Shown here: positions 44,272 to 55,627 of the stretch, piece by piece
Numbering within the stretch: the stretch's first letter is position 1
Layout of the letters: each line of letters begins with the position of its first letter
Source of the DNA: Prochlorococcus sp. AG-424-E18
Lineage (GTDB): Bacteria > Cyanobacteriota > Cyanobacteriia > PCC-6307 > Cyanobiaceae
Length of the DNA: 64,000 nucleotides
Assembly: GCA_003210155.1 (NCBI GenBank)
Contig: QCNC01000002.1
Location: 123,945 to 187,944 of the forward strand
Direction: 5' to 3'
Position numbers and translations under genes: made by a program
Notes under the pieces: generated by a model
Told to the model about the DNA's origin: nothing
The model's input: only the letters and a program-made list of their open reading frames with translations
The model's database searches: none

Positions 44272-45441
44272 ATGAATGAGCAGAAGGGGGTATTTAAAAA
44301 TCTTTATAAAAACTTGATTACCCCTGTATTAAAAAAAGACTCTGGAATTGATGCAGAATACTTAACAAATTTATCTCTTAGTCTCCTATCATTCAGTTCA
44401 AGAAAATATAATTGGCCTATAGTATCTTCTATCTTAAAAAATCTAAATGAAGAATTTTCTGTAGTTGATAAAAGGTTAACTCAGAACATATGTGGAATAA
44501 ATTTTTGTAATCCAATTGGTTTAGCTGCGGGTTTTGACAAAAATGGAAATGCCGCAAATATATGGAAAGATTTTGGTTTTGGATTTGCTGAGCTTGGTAC
44601 AGTAACTAAATTTGCTCAGAATGGAAATCCCAAACCTAGGTTATTTAGATTGGCAGAAGAAGAAGCAGCATTAAATAGAATGGGTTTCAATAATAATGGT
44701 GCTGAAAATCTAGTTAAAAACTTTGTCGAACAAGGTATTGAGTTTAAAAAAAACAGGGAGAATATTTGTTTAGGGATCAATTTCGGGAAATCAAAAATTA
44801 CAGGTTTATCTCAAGCAAAAGATGATTATTTAACTTCTCTAAAATTATTAATTCCATATTGTGATTACGCAGCAATAAACGTTAGTTCTCCAAATACTGA
44901 AGGGCTAAGAAAATTACAAGATCCAATTCTTCTAAAAGAACTTCTTAGAGAAATTAAAAACTTACCTAATTGTCCACCATTATTTGTAAAAATTGCGCCA
45001 GATTTAGGCCTTAAAGATATTGAAGATATTTGCCAATTAATAATCGAGGAAAAAATCGATGGCATAATTGCTACAAACACCAGCATTGATAGATTAGGTC
45101 TTGAAAATAGAAAGATCAGTCAAACTGGATTATTACTCTCTCAAGAGAATGGAGGATTAAGTGGAAGGCCTCTCCAAAAAAAAGCAAATCAAATAATAAA
45201 ACATATACATAATATTGATAAAAAGATTATTTTAATTGGAGTTGGTGGAATAGATAGTCCTGAGTCAGCTTGGGAAAGAATTTGTTCAGGAGCATCATTA
45301 ATTCAACTTTATACAGGATGGATATATAAGGGTCCACAATTAGTACCAGATATACTTAAGGGAATTATAAAGCAACTCAATAACCATCAATTATCTAGTA
45401 TCAAAGATGCAATTGGATCAGATTTAAAATGGGTTGAATAA
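44272..45441 (+). CDS. pyrD: Dihydroorotate dehydrogenase (class 2, quinone)
   Basis: NPIGLAAGFDKNGNA, NVSSPNTEGLRKLQ, GVGGIDSPESAWERI. Confidence 0.95.
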   Translation: MNEQKGVFKNLYKNLITPVLKKDSGIDAEYLTNLSLSLLSFSSRKYNWPIVSSILKNLNEEFSVVDKRLTQNICGINFCNPIGLAAGFDKNGNAANIWKDFGFGFAELGTVTKFAQNGNPKPRLFRLAEEEAALNRMGFNNNGAENLVKNFVEQGIEFKKNRENICLGINFGKSKITGLSQAKDDYLTSLKLLIPYCDYAAINVSSPNTEGLRKLQDPILLKELLREIKNLPNCPPLFVKIAPDLGLKDIEDICQLIIEEKIDGIIATNTSIDRLGLENRKISQTGLLLSQENGGLSGRPLQKKANQIIKHIHNIDKKIILIGVGGIDSPESAWERICSGASLIQLYTGWIYKGPQLVPDILKGIIKQLNNHQLSSIKDAIGSDLKWVE

Positions 45442-45450
45442 AATTAGAGA

Positions 45451-46572
45451 ATGAATAATGAACCTCATGATTACTCAACTTTAGCCATGCAAGGATCAAA
45501 CTTGAAGCACGGTGGAAATGTATATGCAATTGCGAAAAAATTAAATTTATTACCATCCGAAATCATTGATGCAAGTGCATCATTAGTACCCTTTGATCCC
45601 CCTCAAATAATAATAGATTCAATAAATGCGGAAATTAAGAATCTTGGTTTTAGATATTACCCAGAAAGAAACTTGAGTGATCTGAAAGAAATAATCGGCA
45701 AATTTCATGGGATAAATCCAGACAATATATTACCTGGAAATGGAGCTTCTGAATTAATAACCTGGGCAGGTTATGAATCATCCAAATTCGGAATAAGTTG
45801 TATTCCTTCTCCATCATTTGTTGATTATGAAAGATCTTTAAATTGTTGGAATAGCAATTTTATACATTGCGAATTACCAAAAAACTGGAATGATATTTTT
45901 CCTCAATCATTTCCGCTTCATCCAAAAGGTGATGTTATTTGGATAACAAATCCACATAACCCTACCGGGCAATTATGGGAAAAGAATTCATTGGAGGAAG
46001 TTGTGAAAAAATATAAATTAGTTATCTGTGATGAGGCTTTCTTATCCATAACTCCCAATGGAGAAAAAGAATCTTTAATACCATTAACCCAAAAGTATGA
46101 TAATTTATTAGTCTTGAGAAGCTTGACCAAAATCTTCAATATTCCTGGTCTTAGATTAGGTTACGTTATTGGCTCATCTAAAAAACTTAAGCAATGGAAA
46201 AGCAATAGAGATCCTTGGCCTTTAAATTCCTTTGCAATTAAAGCTGGAATTGATCTACTAAGTAACAAGAAATTCTATGAGCAATGGACAAGTCAGATTC
46301 ACCGCTGGATAAATATTGAAAGAGAAAGAGTATATGAAAAATTATCAAAAATAGAAAACCTTAAAGTTCATAACTCTTCAACCAACTTTTTTTTAATAGA
46401 AAGTAAAACATCCTTGTCGCCCAATATAAAATACTTAGAAAATAAGGGGATATTAATTAGAGAATGTACTTCATTTAGATTTCTCGACGAAAAGTGGGCA
46501 AGAATAAGTTTACAAAGAAGGAAAAATAACACTCTCATATGTAAAGAAATTCAAAATTCTTTTAAAAAATAA
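45451..46572 (+). CDS. PLP-dependent aminotransferase, CobC/CobD-like (threonine-phosphate decarboxylase family)
   Basis: KHGGNVYAIAKKL, ASASLVPFDPP, NPHNPTGQLW, SLTKIFNIPGLRLGY. Confidence 0.85.
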   Translation: MNNEPHDYSTLAMQGSNLKHGGNVYAIAKKLNLLPSEIIDASASLVPFDPPQIIIDSINAEIKNLGFRYYPERNLSDLKEIIGKFHGINPDNILPGNGASELITWAGYESSKFGISCIPSPSFVDYERSLNCWNSNFIHCELPKNWNDIFPQSFPLHPKGDVIWITNPHNPTGQLWEKNSLEEVVKKYKLVICDEAFLSITPNGEKESLIPLTQKYDNLLVLRSLTKIFNIPGLRLGYVIGSSKKLKQWKSNRDPWPLNSFAIKAGIDLLSNKKFYEQWTSQIHRWINIERERVYEKLSKIENLKVHNSSTNFFLIESKTSLSPNIKYLENKGILIRECTSFRFLDEKWARISLQRRKNNTLICKEIQNSFKK

Positions 46573-47642
46573 TTAAAAAATTTTTTAATCTCAATTTTAG
46601 ATTTGATTTCATAATTATTTTCCATATTCTTCTTCATAAGATCTAATATTTCATAGTAATTTTTTCCGTTTTTTGTTTTTATTCTAAAAATTCTTTCTAG
46701 AGTGTCTTCAAAAACTTCTTTAGAAATTTTATTTTGATTCATTAAAATTGAGCCTCCAATTTTAGCAAGAATAAGTGCATTTTTCTCCTGATGATTATTT
46801 TTAGAATAAGGAAATGGAATTAAAATTGAGGGTTTTTCAGTTTCTATTAATTCATTTATTGTTCCTGCACCAGATCTCGATATTACAAGATCACAGTTTT
46901 GAATTAAAGCTGCGATTTCATTGGTAAATTTCTTTTGAACATAATTTTTAGTATTTTTAAAATTAAAGGGATGTTGATTACATTCGCCAATAATATGAAC
47001 TATTCGGAACTTTTTTTTCATTAAAAATTCCAGAGAGTCATAAAGAATTTGATTTATAGCTTTTGCGCCTTGACTACCTCCCATAACAATCAAAAGAGGT
47101 CCTTTTCCTTTTGGAACCCATTCTGGCAAGGAATTAGATTTATAGAATTGCTCTCTTAAAGGAGTACCAGTGAAAATAGTTTTACAATTTCTTAAATAAA
47201 AATTTGTTTTCTTAAATCCTAAAAAAACATAATTACACAAAAAACCAAAATATTTCGTAACCATTCCTGGAATTAAATTTGATTCATGAATAATGACAGG
47301 TATCCTGAGAAGTTTTGAAGCAACAATTGTAGGAGCAGATACATAACCTCCAGTCGTAAAAACCAAGTTAATTTTTCTTTCTTTTATGATCCTCATTATT
47401 CGGAAAGTTGACATTAAGATTTCTATGTACTGATAAAACAAAAATATATTTTTTCTTGGTGTCTTTATATTCAAAGTTATCAGATTATATTTTTTGGGAA
47501 TAAAATCTTCATCAAGTCTTTCATAAACGCCCAACCAATAAATATTACATACATTTTCTAACTCTTTAGAAACTGCTAAAGCCGGGAAAATATGGCCTCC
47601 TGTTCCACTTGATGCGACTAATAAATTATTTTTTTTAGACAT
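46551..47642 (-). CDS. murG: UDP-GlcNAc:undecaprenyl-PP-MurNAc-pentapeptide GlcNAc transferase
   Basis: ASGTGGHIFPALAVSKEL, VMGGSQGAKAIN, RSGAGTINELI. Confidence 0.94.
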   Translation of the reverse strand: MSKKNNLLVASSGTGGHIFPALAVSKELENVCNIYWLGVYERLDEDFIPKKYNLITLNIKTPRKNIFLFYQYIEILMSTFRIMRIIKERKINLVFTTGGYVSAPTIVASKLLRIPVIIHESNLIPGMVTKYFGFLCNYVFLGFKKTNFYLRNCKTIFTGTPLREQFYKSNSLPEWVPKGKGPLLIVMGGSQGAKAINQILYDSLEFLMKKKFRIVHIIGECNQHPFNFKNTKNYVQKKFTNEIAALIQNCDLVISRSGAGTINELIETEKPSILIPFPYSKNNHQEKNALILAKIGGSILMNQNKISKEVFEDTLERIFRIKTKNGKNYYEILDLMKKNMENNYEIKSKIEIKKFFNYFLKEF

Positions 47643-47674
47643 AAAAACTGAAATTAGTAGAATAAAAATAGTAA

Positions 47675-48409
47675 ATGATAAATATGTTTAATTTAAAATT
47701 ATTCAAAAATATAGGAGTCCCTCTCTACTTATTTATTTATCTCATTATTCCCTATTCAGCAATAACACAAACTTTAAAAGGCGATTTTGTAAGAAATCTA
47801 GAAAACTCTTTAAATACGGGAGATTTAGAGTTTATTAAAAAAAATTTTAGAAATGATGAAAACCAAAATATACCAAAACAGTTTTTAAACATTGTTAATG
47901 ATTTTCCTGATAGCAAATGGAAGATCAAAAGATTAAAATCAAATATTCCAAATAAAGAAATTTTAAGAATAAAAGTTTTTGGAAAAAAAATAGTTAATGG
48001 AGAAATATATATACTCGAATCTGATTTCGATTATTTTTTTTCAATTTTAAGTGGAAAAATTTATGAAGGAATTATCAAAAATTTATTCACCACAATAAGA
48101 AACGATAATAAAAAAATAGATATTAGTTTTAAAATTCCTGATAGAGTTCTTACTGGTTCAAAATACGATATCGATATAATTCTAGATAAGCCTCTTGAAG
48201 AAGTGATTATTGCTGGAGCTATAAAACCTTATCAAATTAATTCATTTTTTGAACAAGAAATATTATTGGAACCATTGGCGTCTGGGGGGATTTTTAAAAT
48301 AACAAGAGCCCCTTCAAAACCAGGGATGCAAATTTGGTCAGGAATCATAGCTCATCCTGAGGGAATGATTACTTTCACAAAGAGCATTGATATTGTTGAT
48401 GAGATATAG
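47675..48409 (+). CDS. Exported conserved hypothetical protein
   Basis: N-terminal signal/TM segment (GVPLYLFIYLIIPYSAITQ) and a 244 aa well-formed ORF. Confidence 0.65.
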   Translation: MINMFNLKLFKNIGVPLYLFIYLIIPYSAITQTLKGDFVRNLENSLNTGDLEFIKKNFRNDENQNIPKQFLNIVNDFPDSKWKIKRLKSNIPNKEILRIKVFGKKIVNGEIYILESDFDYFFSILSGKIYEGIIKNLFTTIRNDNKKIDISFKIPDRVLTGSKYDIDIILDKPLEEVIIAGAIKPYQINSFFEQEILLEPLASGGIFKITRAPSKPGMQIWSGIIAHPEGMITFTKSIDIVDEI

Positions 48410-48410
48410 C

Positions 48411-49619
48411 CTAAGCTTCGTTTAAAGCAGCCACACCTGGTAAAGTTTTACCTTCTAAAAGTTCCAAACTAGCCCCACCTCCTGTAGATATATGAGACAT
48501 TTTCTCAGCTAATCCTGCTTTTTCAACTGCTGCAACTGAATCTCCACCACCAATTATTGTACAAACTTCAGAAAAAGCACTTAAGTCCGCAAGAGTCGTA
48601 GCTATTGCATTTGTACCATCTGCAAATTTATCAAATTCAAAAACTCCCATTGGACCATTCCAAATAATTGTCTTACATTCTGCAAGAGCATTCTGAAAAA
48701 CTTTAATGGAATCTGGACCAATATCTAGACCCATCCAATTCCCACTAATTGCATCAATTTGAGATATTTTACTATTGGCGTCAGGAGAAAATTCATCAGC
48801 CAAAACAACATCAGTGGGCAATAATAACTCTACTCCTTTTGCTTTTGCTTTTGCTTCTAAATCTTTAGCAAGCTCGAGTTTATCTTCTTCTACAAGGCTC
48901 TTTCCGACGTCTAAACCTCTAGCTTTATAAAAAGTGAAAATCATACCTCCACCAATCATGATTTTGTCACACTTATCTAGTAAAGAATCAAGTACACCTA
49001 TTTTGCTACTAACCTTTGACCCTCCAACTATTGCTGCCAATGGACGATTTGGGGAATCTACTGCTCCTTGAAGGTATTTCAATTCTTTTTCTAGAAGGAA
49101 TCCAGCTACTGAGGGACTTAAATAATTTGTAACACCCTGAGTTGAAGCATGCGCTCTATGAGCAGCACCGAAAGCATCATTTACATACATATCTGCATGT
49201 GATGCTAATTTTTCAGCAAACTCCAGGTCATTCTTTTCCTCTTCACCAAAAAAACGAACATTCTCAAGTAAAAGAACATCTCCATTAGATAAGCTATTTG
49301 ATTGTGCAACTGCTTCGTCATCAATACAACTGTTAGTAAGAGCAACATTTTGCCCCAACAATTCACTTAATCTTGCTGCTACTGGAGTTAATCTCATTTT
49401 TTCATTTACCTGACCCTTCGGTCTACCAAAATGAGCAGCTAAAATGACTTTTGCAGAATGATTAATAAGATATTCAATAGTTGGGATCGCTGCACGAATG
49501 CGCGTATCGTCGGTTATTTGACCGTCTTCACTTAATGGAACATTAAAATCTACTCTTACAAGAACTTTTTTTCCTTCTAAATGTGTCTTATCAAGACTGG
49601 AAAGAGATAATTTTGACAT
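48411..49619 (-). CDS. pgk: Phosphoglycerate kinase
   Basis: [50 protein letters not shown]. Confidence 0.97.
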   Translation of the reverse strand: MSKLSLSSLDKTHLEGKKVLVRVDFNVPLSEDGQITDDTRIRAAIPTIEYLINHSAKVILAAHFGRPKGQVNEKMRLTPVAARLSELLGQNVALTNSCIDDEAVAQSNSLSNGDVLLLENVRFFGEEEKNDLEFAEKLASHADMYVNDAFGAAHRAHASTQGVTNYLSPSVAGFLLEKELKYLQGAVDSPNRPLAAIVGGSKVSSKIGVLDSLLDKCDKIMIGGGMIFTFYKARGLDVGKSLVEEDKLELAKDLEAKAKAKGVELLLPTDVVLADEFSPDANSKISQIDAISGNWMGLDIGPDSIKVFQNALAECKTIIWNGPMGVFEFDKFADGTNAIATTLADLSAFSEVCTIIGGGDSVAAVEKAGLAEKMSHISTGGGASLELLEGKTLPGVAALNEA

Positions 49620-49831
49620 TAAACAAGCTATATTTATAATTTCAAGACCCTAACGTTAATTTGGGCTTATTGGGTTAAAAAGTAGTTACTGTTACCTATG
49701 CCTTAATAAATTTTAAGAATTAACGATTATAAAAATTTTTAGTTATTAAATTTATACTAAAATTTAGAAGTAAATACTTTTGAAAGTTATAAAAACTAAA
49801 AGGAATACAAAATTTTATTTGATTTATTGAA

Positions 49832-50704
49832 GTGGACATACCCAAAATCCAATGGTACCCAGGCCATATCGCAAAAGCAGAAAAGAAATTATCTGAAGTT
49901 ATCAATAAAGTAGATTTAGTTATAGAAGTTAGAGATGCACGAATTCCTCTGTCAACAGGACATCCACACTTAAATAAATGGATAAATAATAAAAAACATA
50001 TTCTTGTCATTAACAGATCAGATATGATCTCCCAAAATACAATCAATAGTTGGAATAAATGGTTTAATTCTAAAGATCAATATCCTCTTTGGTGTGATGC
50101 TAAAAGAGGAATAGGGATTAAAGAAATTTGTAAGTCAGCCAAAGATTCTAGGTCGTCAATCGACGATAGAAGACTCTCTAGAGGAATGCGAATTAGGCCA
50201 ATTAGAGCCCTTACACTTGGTTTTCCAAACGTAGGAAAGTCGGCATTAATAAATAGAATCGCAAAAAAAAGAGTTGTAGATAGCGCTAGGAAAGCAGGCG
50301 TGACTCGTAATTTAAGATGGATAAAATTAGAAAGTGGTATAGATCTGCTAGATGCTCCTGGTGTTATACCTCCAAATTTAGAAGATCAAAAATCAGCACT
50401 TAATCTTGCACTGTGTGACGATATTGGAGAAGCTGCTTATGAAATAGAGAGTGTAGCAATTGGATTTATCAAAATTATATCCACTCTCAACAAAGATAAG
50501 AATGCGAATATCTCAGTTAAACAAATATCTAATAGATATGGAGTTGATATTACAAAAGGCTTTAAGAGTCCTTCTGCTTGGATCGACGAAGCAGCTTCAA
50601 AACACACCTCAGGCGATAAAAGGAGAATGTCTCATAAGTTATTGGAAGATTATAGAAATCAAATGCTGGGTAAAATTGCTTTAGAAGTCCCACTATGGAA
50701 TTAA
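49832..50704 (+). CDS. rbgA: Circularly permuted ribosome biogenesis GTPase YlqF/RbgA
   Basis: IQWYPGHIAKAEKKL, NRSDMI (NKxD), GFPNVGKSALINRI; GTG start. Confidence 0.93.
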   Translation: MDIPKIQWYPGHIAKAEKKLSEVINKVDLVIEVRDARIPLSTGHPHLNKWINNKKHILVINRSDMISQNTINSWNKWFNSKDQYPLWCDAKRGIGIKEICKSAKDSRSSIDDRRLSRGMRIRPIRALTLGFPNVGKSALINRIAKKRVVDSARKAGVTRNLRWIKLESGIDLLDAPGVIPPNLEDQKSALNLALCDDIGEAAYEIESVAIGFIKIISTLNKDKNANISVKQISNRYGVDITKGFKSPSAWIDEAASKHTSGDKRRMSHKLLEDYRNQMLGKIALEVPLWN

Positions 50705-51654
50705 ATAATCAAAATTCTTTCGGCATTGGAGAAGGTGAGCTTATAGAAATTATTTATGAGCTTCCTCTTCCTATGAGGCTAGACAGATGGTTGGTAAGTA
50801 AAAGGCCAGAACAAAGTAGAGCAAGAATTCAACATTTTATAAATTCAGGTTTAGTACTTGTAAACTATAAGACTGCGAAAGCAAAGACCCCATTAAAAAA
50901 TGGCGACAATATTCAAATATGGATGCCTCCTCCAGAACCTCTTATTTATTTGAAACCTGAAAAAATGGATTTAAATATCCTTTTTGAAGACGAGCACATC
51001 ATAGTAATTAATAAACAATCAGGACTAATTGTTCATCCAGCCCCTGGACACAAATCTGGAACTTTAGTGAATGGATTACTTTTTCACTGTAAAGATCTAC
51101 CTGGAATTAATGGGAAGCTAAGACCTGGGATTGTTCACAGATTAGATAAAGATACCTCCGGATGTATGGTTGTTGCAAAAAGCCAAGAGGCATTAGTAAA
51201 TCTCCAGAAACAAATTAAAGAAAAAATAGCATCACGCGAATATATTGCAGTAATTCATGGAGCACCGAATTCTGAAGAAGGCCAAATAGTGGGAAACATT
51301 GGCAGAGATAAATTAAATAGATTGAAATATAAAGTAGTTGAAGACACTTCAGGAAGGTATGCCTGTACCTATTGGAAATTAGAAGAAAGATTTGGCAATT
51401 ACTCATTAATGAGTTTCAAACTAGATACGGGGCGAACGCATCAAATAAGAGTACATTGCGCTCACATTAATCATCCAATTGTGGGTGATTCGTTATATGG
51501 AAGATGTAAAAAACTACCATGTAAATTAGATGGCCAAGCTTTACACGCTATTAAGCTTGGACTTATACATCCAATAAATGGTAAAGAAATGATATTTGAA
51601 TCAGAATTACCATTAGATTTTCAAAAATTACTAAGTGTTCTTAAAGTTAAATAA
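50695..51654 (+). CDS. rluD: RluD-family 23S rRNA pseudouridine synthase
   Basis: RLDRWLVSKRPEQSRARIQ S4 domain, PGIVHRLDKDTSGCMVVAKS, TGRTHQIRVHCAHINHPIVGD. Confidence 0.93.
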   Translation: MELNNQNSFGIGEGELIEIIYELPLPMRLDRWLVSKRPEQSRARIQHFINSGLVLVNYKTAKAKTPLKNGDNIQIWMPPPEPLIYLKPEKMDLNILFEDEHIIVINKQSGLIVHPAPGHKSGTLVNGLLFHCKDLPGINGKLRPGIVHRLDKDTSGCMVVAKSQEALVNLQKQIKEKIASREYIAVIHGAPNSEEGQIVGNIGRDKLNRLKYKVVEDTSGRYACTYWKLEERFGNYSLMSFKLDTGRTHQIRVHCAHINHPIVGDSLYGRCKKLPCKLDGQALHAIKLGLIHPINGKEMIFESELPLDFQKLLSVLKVK

Positions 51655-53245
51655 GATTCAAAGAGGAATTTAGAAGCGATTTTGTATACTTGTTTTGAGT
51701 TTTAGTGAATATTGTAGAACTTTCTCCTTCATCAACTATCTTTCCGTGATTCATAACTAGCAACCTATCACAAAATCTTTTAGCAATGCCCAAATCATGA
51801 GTAATAAAGATAATCGTTAAATTCATTTTTTCTTGCAAGACTCTCAGTAATTCAAGAATCTCTATTTTTACTGAAGCATCCAACATATTAACGCTCTCAT
51901 CACAAATCAAAATTTTTGGTTTCAACAATAGCGCTCTGGCTAATGAAATTCTTTGCAATTGACCACCAGATAATTGGCTAGGATAAGAATTAAAAAAATC
52001 ATTATTTAAGGGAAGATTCAAATTTCTAAACATTAATTTTATTTCTTTTTCGATTTTTCTTTTATCTAAAATTTTTTGAATAAAAAATATATCTTCCAAA
52101 ATACTTTTAATTGTCATTTTCGGGTTCAAACTTGAAAAAGGATCTTGAAAAATAATTTGCACTTTATTGTTCTTTTTAAAAGATTTATTTTTTTTCAATA
52201 AATGATTTTTATCATAAATTTTGATTTCACCACCTCTTACTTTAAGAAGTCCAATTAAAGCCCTACATAATGTACTTTTACCACTCCCTGAAGAACCAAC
52301 TATTCCAAGAGTCTCATTCTCATATAACTTGAAACTAACTTCATTTAAAGCCTTATTCCATTTATTAATGAAAATTGAAGAATTTAATTTATACCAATGT
52401 CTTAGGTTATTTACCTCTAGAACGACCTGATCTCGAGCATTATTTTTAGTATTAGGTTCTAATACTATTTTTGAAGCATTTACTAACTTTTTCCCGATAT
52501 CTGATTTTGGTGATTGAAAAATATCTAATATATTCCCTTTTTCAACAATCGATCCCTTTTCAATTATTACAACTTTTTTACACCACTTTGCTGCAAGATT
52601 AATATCATGACTAATTAAAATTAAAGTTGTATCAAATTCATTACATAGCTGAATTATTTCTTGCATAATTTCAAAACTTGTTTTGGTATCTAAGCTTGTT
52701 GTAGGTTCATCAGCTATTAATAATTTAGGTTTCAAAGCAAGTGCCATTGCTATAGAAACTCTCTGTCTCATTCCGCCACTAAATTGATGTGGGAAAGAAT
52801 CAAGTCTACTTTCTTCAATTCCGACTTTTTGAAAAACTTCTCTTACTAATTTTTTAATAGCTAAAGATGATTTAGTTTGATCATGTGTTTTAAATAATTC
52901 ATATAAATGATCCCCAACTCTCATTAGCGGATTAAGTTTTTTTATAGAGTCTTGATAAATAAATCCAAAATTCTTTCTTCTAAATAATTGTGCATCTTTG
53001 TTGTTTATTTTCCTAGGATCTAAATTAGAAATCGATAGATACCCCTTAGAAGTGGCCTTTGCAGGCAATATATTTACTAATGTTTTTGCAAAAGTGGTCT
53101 TTCCACATCCAGAAGGTCCTATTATGGCCAAATGATCTCCACTATCTATTTCCAAATTAAAATTTTTGATAATAGGTTGCTGTTTTAGACCATATTTAAC
53201 AGTAAGATTTTTAACTACAATAATTTTTTCTTTATTTTTTTCCAT
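51647..53245 (-). CDS. ABC transporter, fused dual ATPase of the oligopeptide/dipeptide (DppD-DppF) type
   Basis: Two Walker A motifs (GPSGCGKTT, GSSGSGKST) and two signature motifs (FSGGMRQR, LSGGQLQR). Confidence 0.9.
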   Translation of the reverse strand: MEKNKEKIIVVKNLTVKYGLKQQPIIKNFNLEIDSGDHLAIIGPSGCGKTTFAKTLVNILPAKATSKGYLSISNLDPRKINNKDAQLFRRKNFGFIYQDSIKKLNPLMRVGDHLYELFKTHDQTKSSLAIKKLVREVFQKVGIEESRLDSFPHQFSGGMRQRVSIAMALALKPKLLIADEPTTSLDTKTSFEIMQEIIQLCNEFDTTLILISHDINLAAKWCKKVVIIEKGSIVEKGNILDIFQSPKSDIGKKLVNASKIVLEPNTKNNARDQVVLEVNNLRHWYKLNSSIFINKWNKALNEVSFKLYENETLGIVGSSGSGKSTLCRALIGLLKVRGGEIKIYDKNHLLKKNKSFKKNNKVQIIFQDPFSSLNPKMTIKSILEDIFFIQKILDKRKIEKEIKLMFRNLNLPLNNDFFNSYPSQLSGGQLQRISLARALLLKPKILICDESVNMLDASVKIEILELLRVLQEKMNLTIIFITHDLGIAKRFCDRLLVMNHGKIVDEGESSTIFTKTQNKYTKSLLNSSLNLI

Positions 53246-53299
53246 GATCTATAGCAAATTTTTCTAGACATAAATAAAATACATCTAAAGCAATATAAA

Positions 53300-55609
53300 A
53301 TGTCCGAGGCAGCTGCAAATTCAAAAGAAAAAAACGAAATTGAAGTTTCCAAAACTATTTTGCCTGAAAATAAAAAATATGAAAGTGAATCTTTGAATTA
53401 TCAAATAAACATTCCCGATTGGCTTCTTAAAGATATTCATAATTTTGAAAAATCAAATAAAGAAAATGATGAGAATCAAAACCTTATAGTAAGGGCTTTT
53501 AAACTTGCTTATAAAGCTCATGATGGACAATTCCGTGCGAGCGGCGAGCCATACATTATCCACCCGATTGCTGTTGCAAATCTCCTTAAAGAAATAGGTG
53601 CTAGTTCATCTGTTATTGCTGCAGGCCTTTTACATGATGTAGTGGAAGATACTGGCATTGATTTATCCGAAATAGAAACAAATTTTGGATTAGAAGTAAA
53701 AATACTTGTAGAGGGTGTAACAAAATTAGGCGGCATTCACTTTAACAACAGGACTGAAGCACAAGCTGAAAATCTTAGGAAAATGTTTTTGGCTATGGCC
53801 AGTGATATCAGAGTTGTCTTAGTTAAACTTGCTGATCGACTTCATAACATGAGAACAATTGAATGGCTAAATGATGAGAAAAAACTAAGAATAGCGAGAG
53901 AAACAAGAGAGATTTATGCACCATTAGCTAATCGACTAGGAATAAACAGATTTAAATGGGAATTAGAAGATTTAGCTTTTAAATTCCTAGAGCCTAAAGA
54001 ATATCTAGATCTTAAAGATCAAATCGCCGTTAAAAGAAGTGATAGAGAAAAAAGATTAAAAGTAACTTTGAATCTTATGAAGGAAAACTTGATTTCAGCG
54101 GGTTTGAAAAATTTTGAAATAACAGGAAGGCCAAAACATCTTTATGGCATCTGGAGCAAAATGGAAAGACAACAAAAGCATTTTCACGAGATTTATGATG
54201 TTGCTGCCCTAAGAATTATCGTGGACAATTCAGATAGTTGTTATAGAGCTTTAGCAGTTGTTCATGATACTTTCAAACCAATTCCAGGTAGATTTAAAGA
54301 CTATATAGGATTACCAAAACCCAATGGATATCAGTCCTTACACACTTCTGTGATTGGAAGACATCGACCTATTGAAGTTCAAATTAGAACTACTTCGATG
54401 CATCAAATTGCTGAATATGGTATTGCCGCTCATTGGCAATATAAAGAGGGTGGTTCTCCTGCTAAAAGTAATGCCGAGAGATTTAATTGGCTAAGACAAT
54501 TAGTAGAATGGCAACAAGAAGGTAATGAAAGGGATCATAATGATTATTTAGCTTCAATTAAAGAAGATTTATTTGATGAAGAAGTATTTGTAATCACTCC
54601 AAAAGGAGATGTTGTTGGTTTAAGGAAAGGATCTACCGCGATAGATTTCGCCTACAGAATCCATTCTGAAGTTGGAAATCACTGTAATGGAATAAGAATT
54701 AATGAAAAACTTTCTCCATTATCTACAGCACTTCAAAATGGTGACTTCATAGAAATTTTGACAAGTAATAATGCTACTCCAAGCTTGGATTGGCTGAACT
54801 TTGTAGTTACGCCAACTGCTAAAAATAGAATTCGCCAATGGTATAAGAAAAGCCATCGTGATGAAACGATTAAAAGAGGTAGAGATTTACTTGAAAAAGA
54901 AGTAGGTAGAAACGGTTTTGAAGCATTACTTTCTAGTGAAGCCATGAAAAAAGTTGCAAATCGATGCAATTTAAAAACTACTGAAGACCTTCTTGCATCT
55001 CTTGGTTTTGGTGGTTTAACTTTGCATCAAGTATTAAACAGATTAAGAGAAGAAGTAAAATTACAGACAGAAGATGTAAAAAATGATTCTGACTCTGAAA
55101 TAGCAAAATCTCTTAAAAGTAATAATAATTTATCTACTAATCAATCTAATACAGCAGCTAAATCACCAATTTCCGGGATAGAAGGTCTTGATTACAGAAT
55201 AGGTAAATGCTGTTCCCCACTCCCAGGCGAGGATATTGTCGGAACTGTGTCGCTCGGCAACCATGGGATAACTATACATAGGGAAGATTGTGAAAATGTA
55301 ATACCAATTCCAATAGAGAGAAGATTACCTGTCGGTTGGAATCAAGATAATAAAACTGGCGATAATAAGTTTCCAATTCAGCTACGAATAGAAGTCATTG
55401 ATCGAGTTGGAGTTCTTAAAGATATTCTTATGCGGTTATCTGATAAAGGTATAAACGTTAGTGATGCCAATGTTAAAACTGCTTATGGTAAACCAGCTAT
55501 TATAAATCTTTGTGTAGGTCTTGAAAGTTATAATCAACTTCACAAAACAATTGAACAAATTAAATCAATGGCAGATGTTTTAGATATTGCCAGAGTTGGA
55601 CAAAGTTAA
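53300..55609 (+). CDS. spoT: (p)ppGpp synthetase/hydrolase RelA/SpoT
   Basis: HD domain (GLLHDVVEDT), synthetase domain (RFKDYIGLPKPNGYQSLHTSV), TGS and C-terminal ACT domains. Confidence 0.96.
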   Translation: MSEAAANSKEKNEIEVSKTILPENKKYESESLNYQINIPDWLLKDIHNFEKSNKENDENQNLIVRAFKLAYKAHDGQFRASGEPYIIHPIAVANLLKEIGASSSVIAAGLLHDVVEDTGIDLSEIETNFGLEVKILVEGVTKLGGIHFNNRTEAQAENLRKMFLAMASDIRVVLVKLADRLHNMRTIEWLNDEKKLRIARETREIYAPLANRLGINRFKWELEDLAFKFLEPKEYLDLKDQIAVKRSDREKRLKVTLNLMKENLISAGLKNFEITGRPKHLYGIWSKMERQQKHFHEIYDVAALRIIVDNSDSCYRALAVVHDTFKPIPGRFKDYIGLPKPNGYQSLHTSVIGRHRPIEVQIRTTSMHQIAEYGIAAHWQYKEGGSPAKSNAERFNWLRQLVEWQQEGNERDHNDYLASIKEDLFDEEVFVITPKGDVVGLRKGSTAIDFAYRIHSEVGNHCNGIRINEKLSPLSTALQNGDFIEILTSNNATPSLDWLNFVVTPTAKNRIRQWYKKSHRDETIKRGRDLLEKEVGRNGFEALLSSEAMKKVANRCNLKTTEDLLASLGFGGLTLHQVLNRLREEVKLQTEDVKNDSDSEIAKSLKSNNNLSTNQSNTAAKSPISGIEGLDYRIGKCCSPLPGEDIVGTVSLGNHGITIHREDCENVIPIPIERRLPVGWNQDNKTGDNKFPIQLRIEVIDRVGVLKDILMRLSDKGINVSDANVKTAYGKPAIINLCVGLESYNQLHKTIEQIKSMADVLDIARVGQS

Positions 55610-55627
55610 TTTTAAAATCAGATTAAT

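Noticed and set aside
46551-46572. 22-bp overlap of convergent murG and aminotransferase genes
   Set aside because: Simple 3'-end overlap in a streamlined genome; not evidence of a special element.
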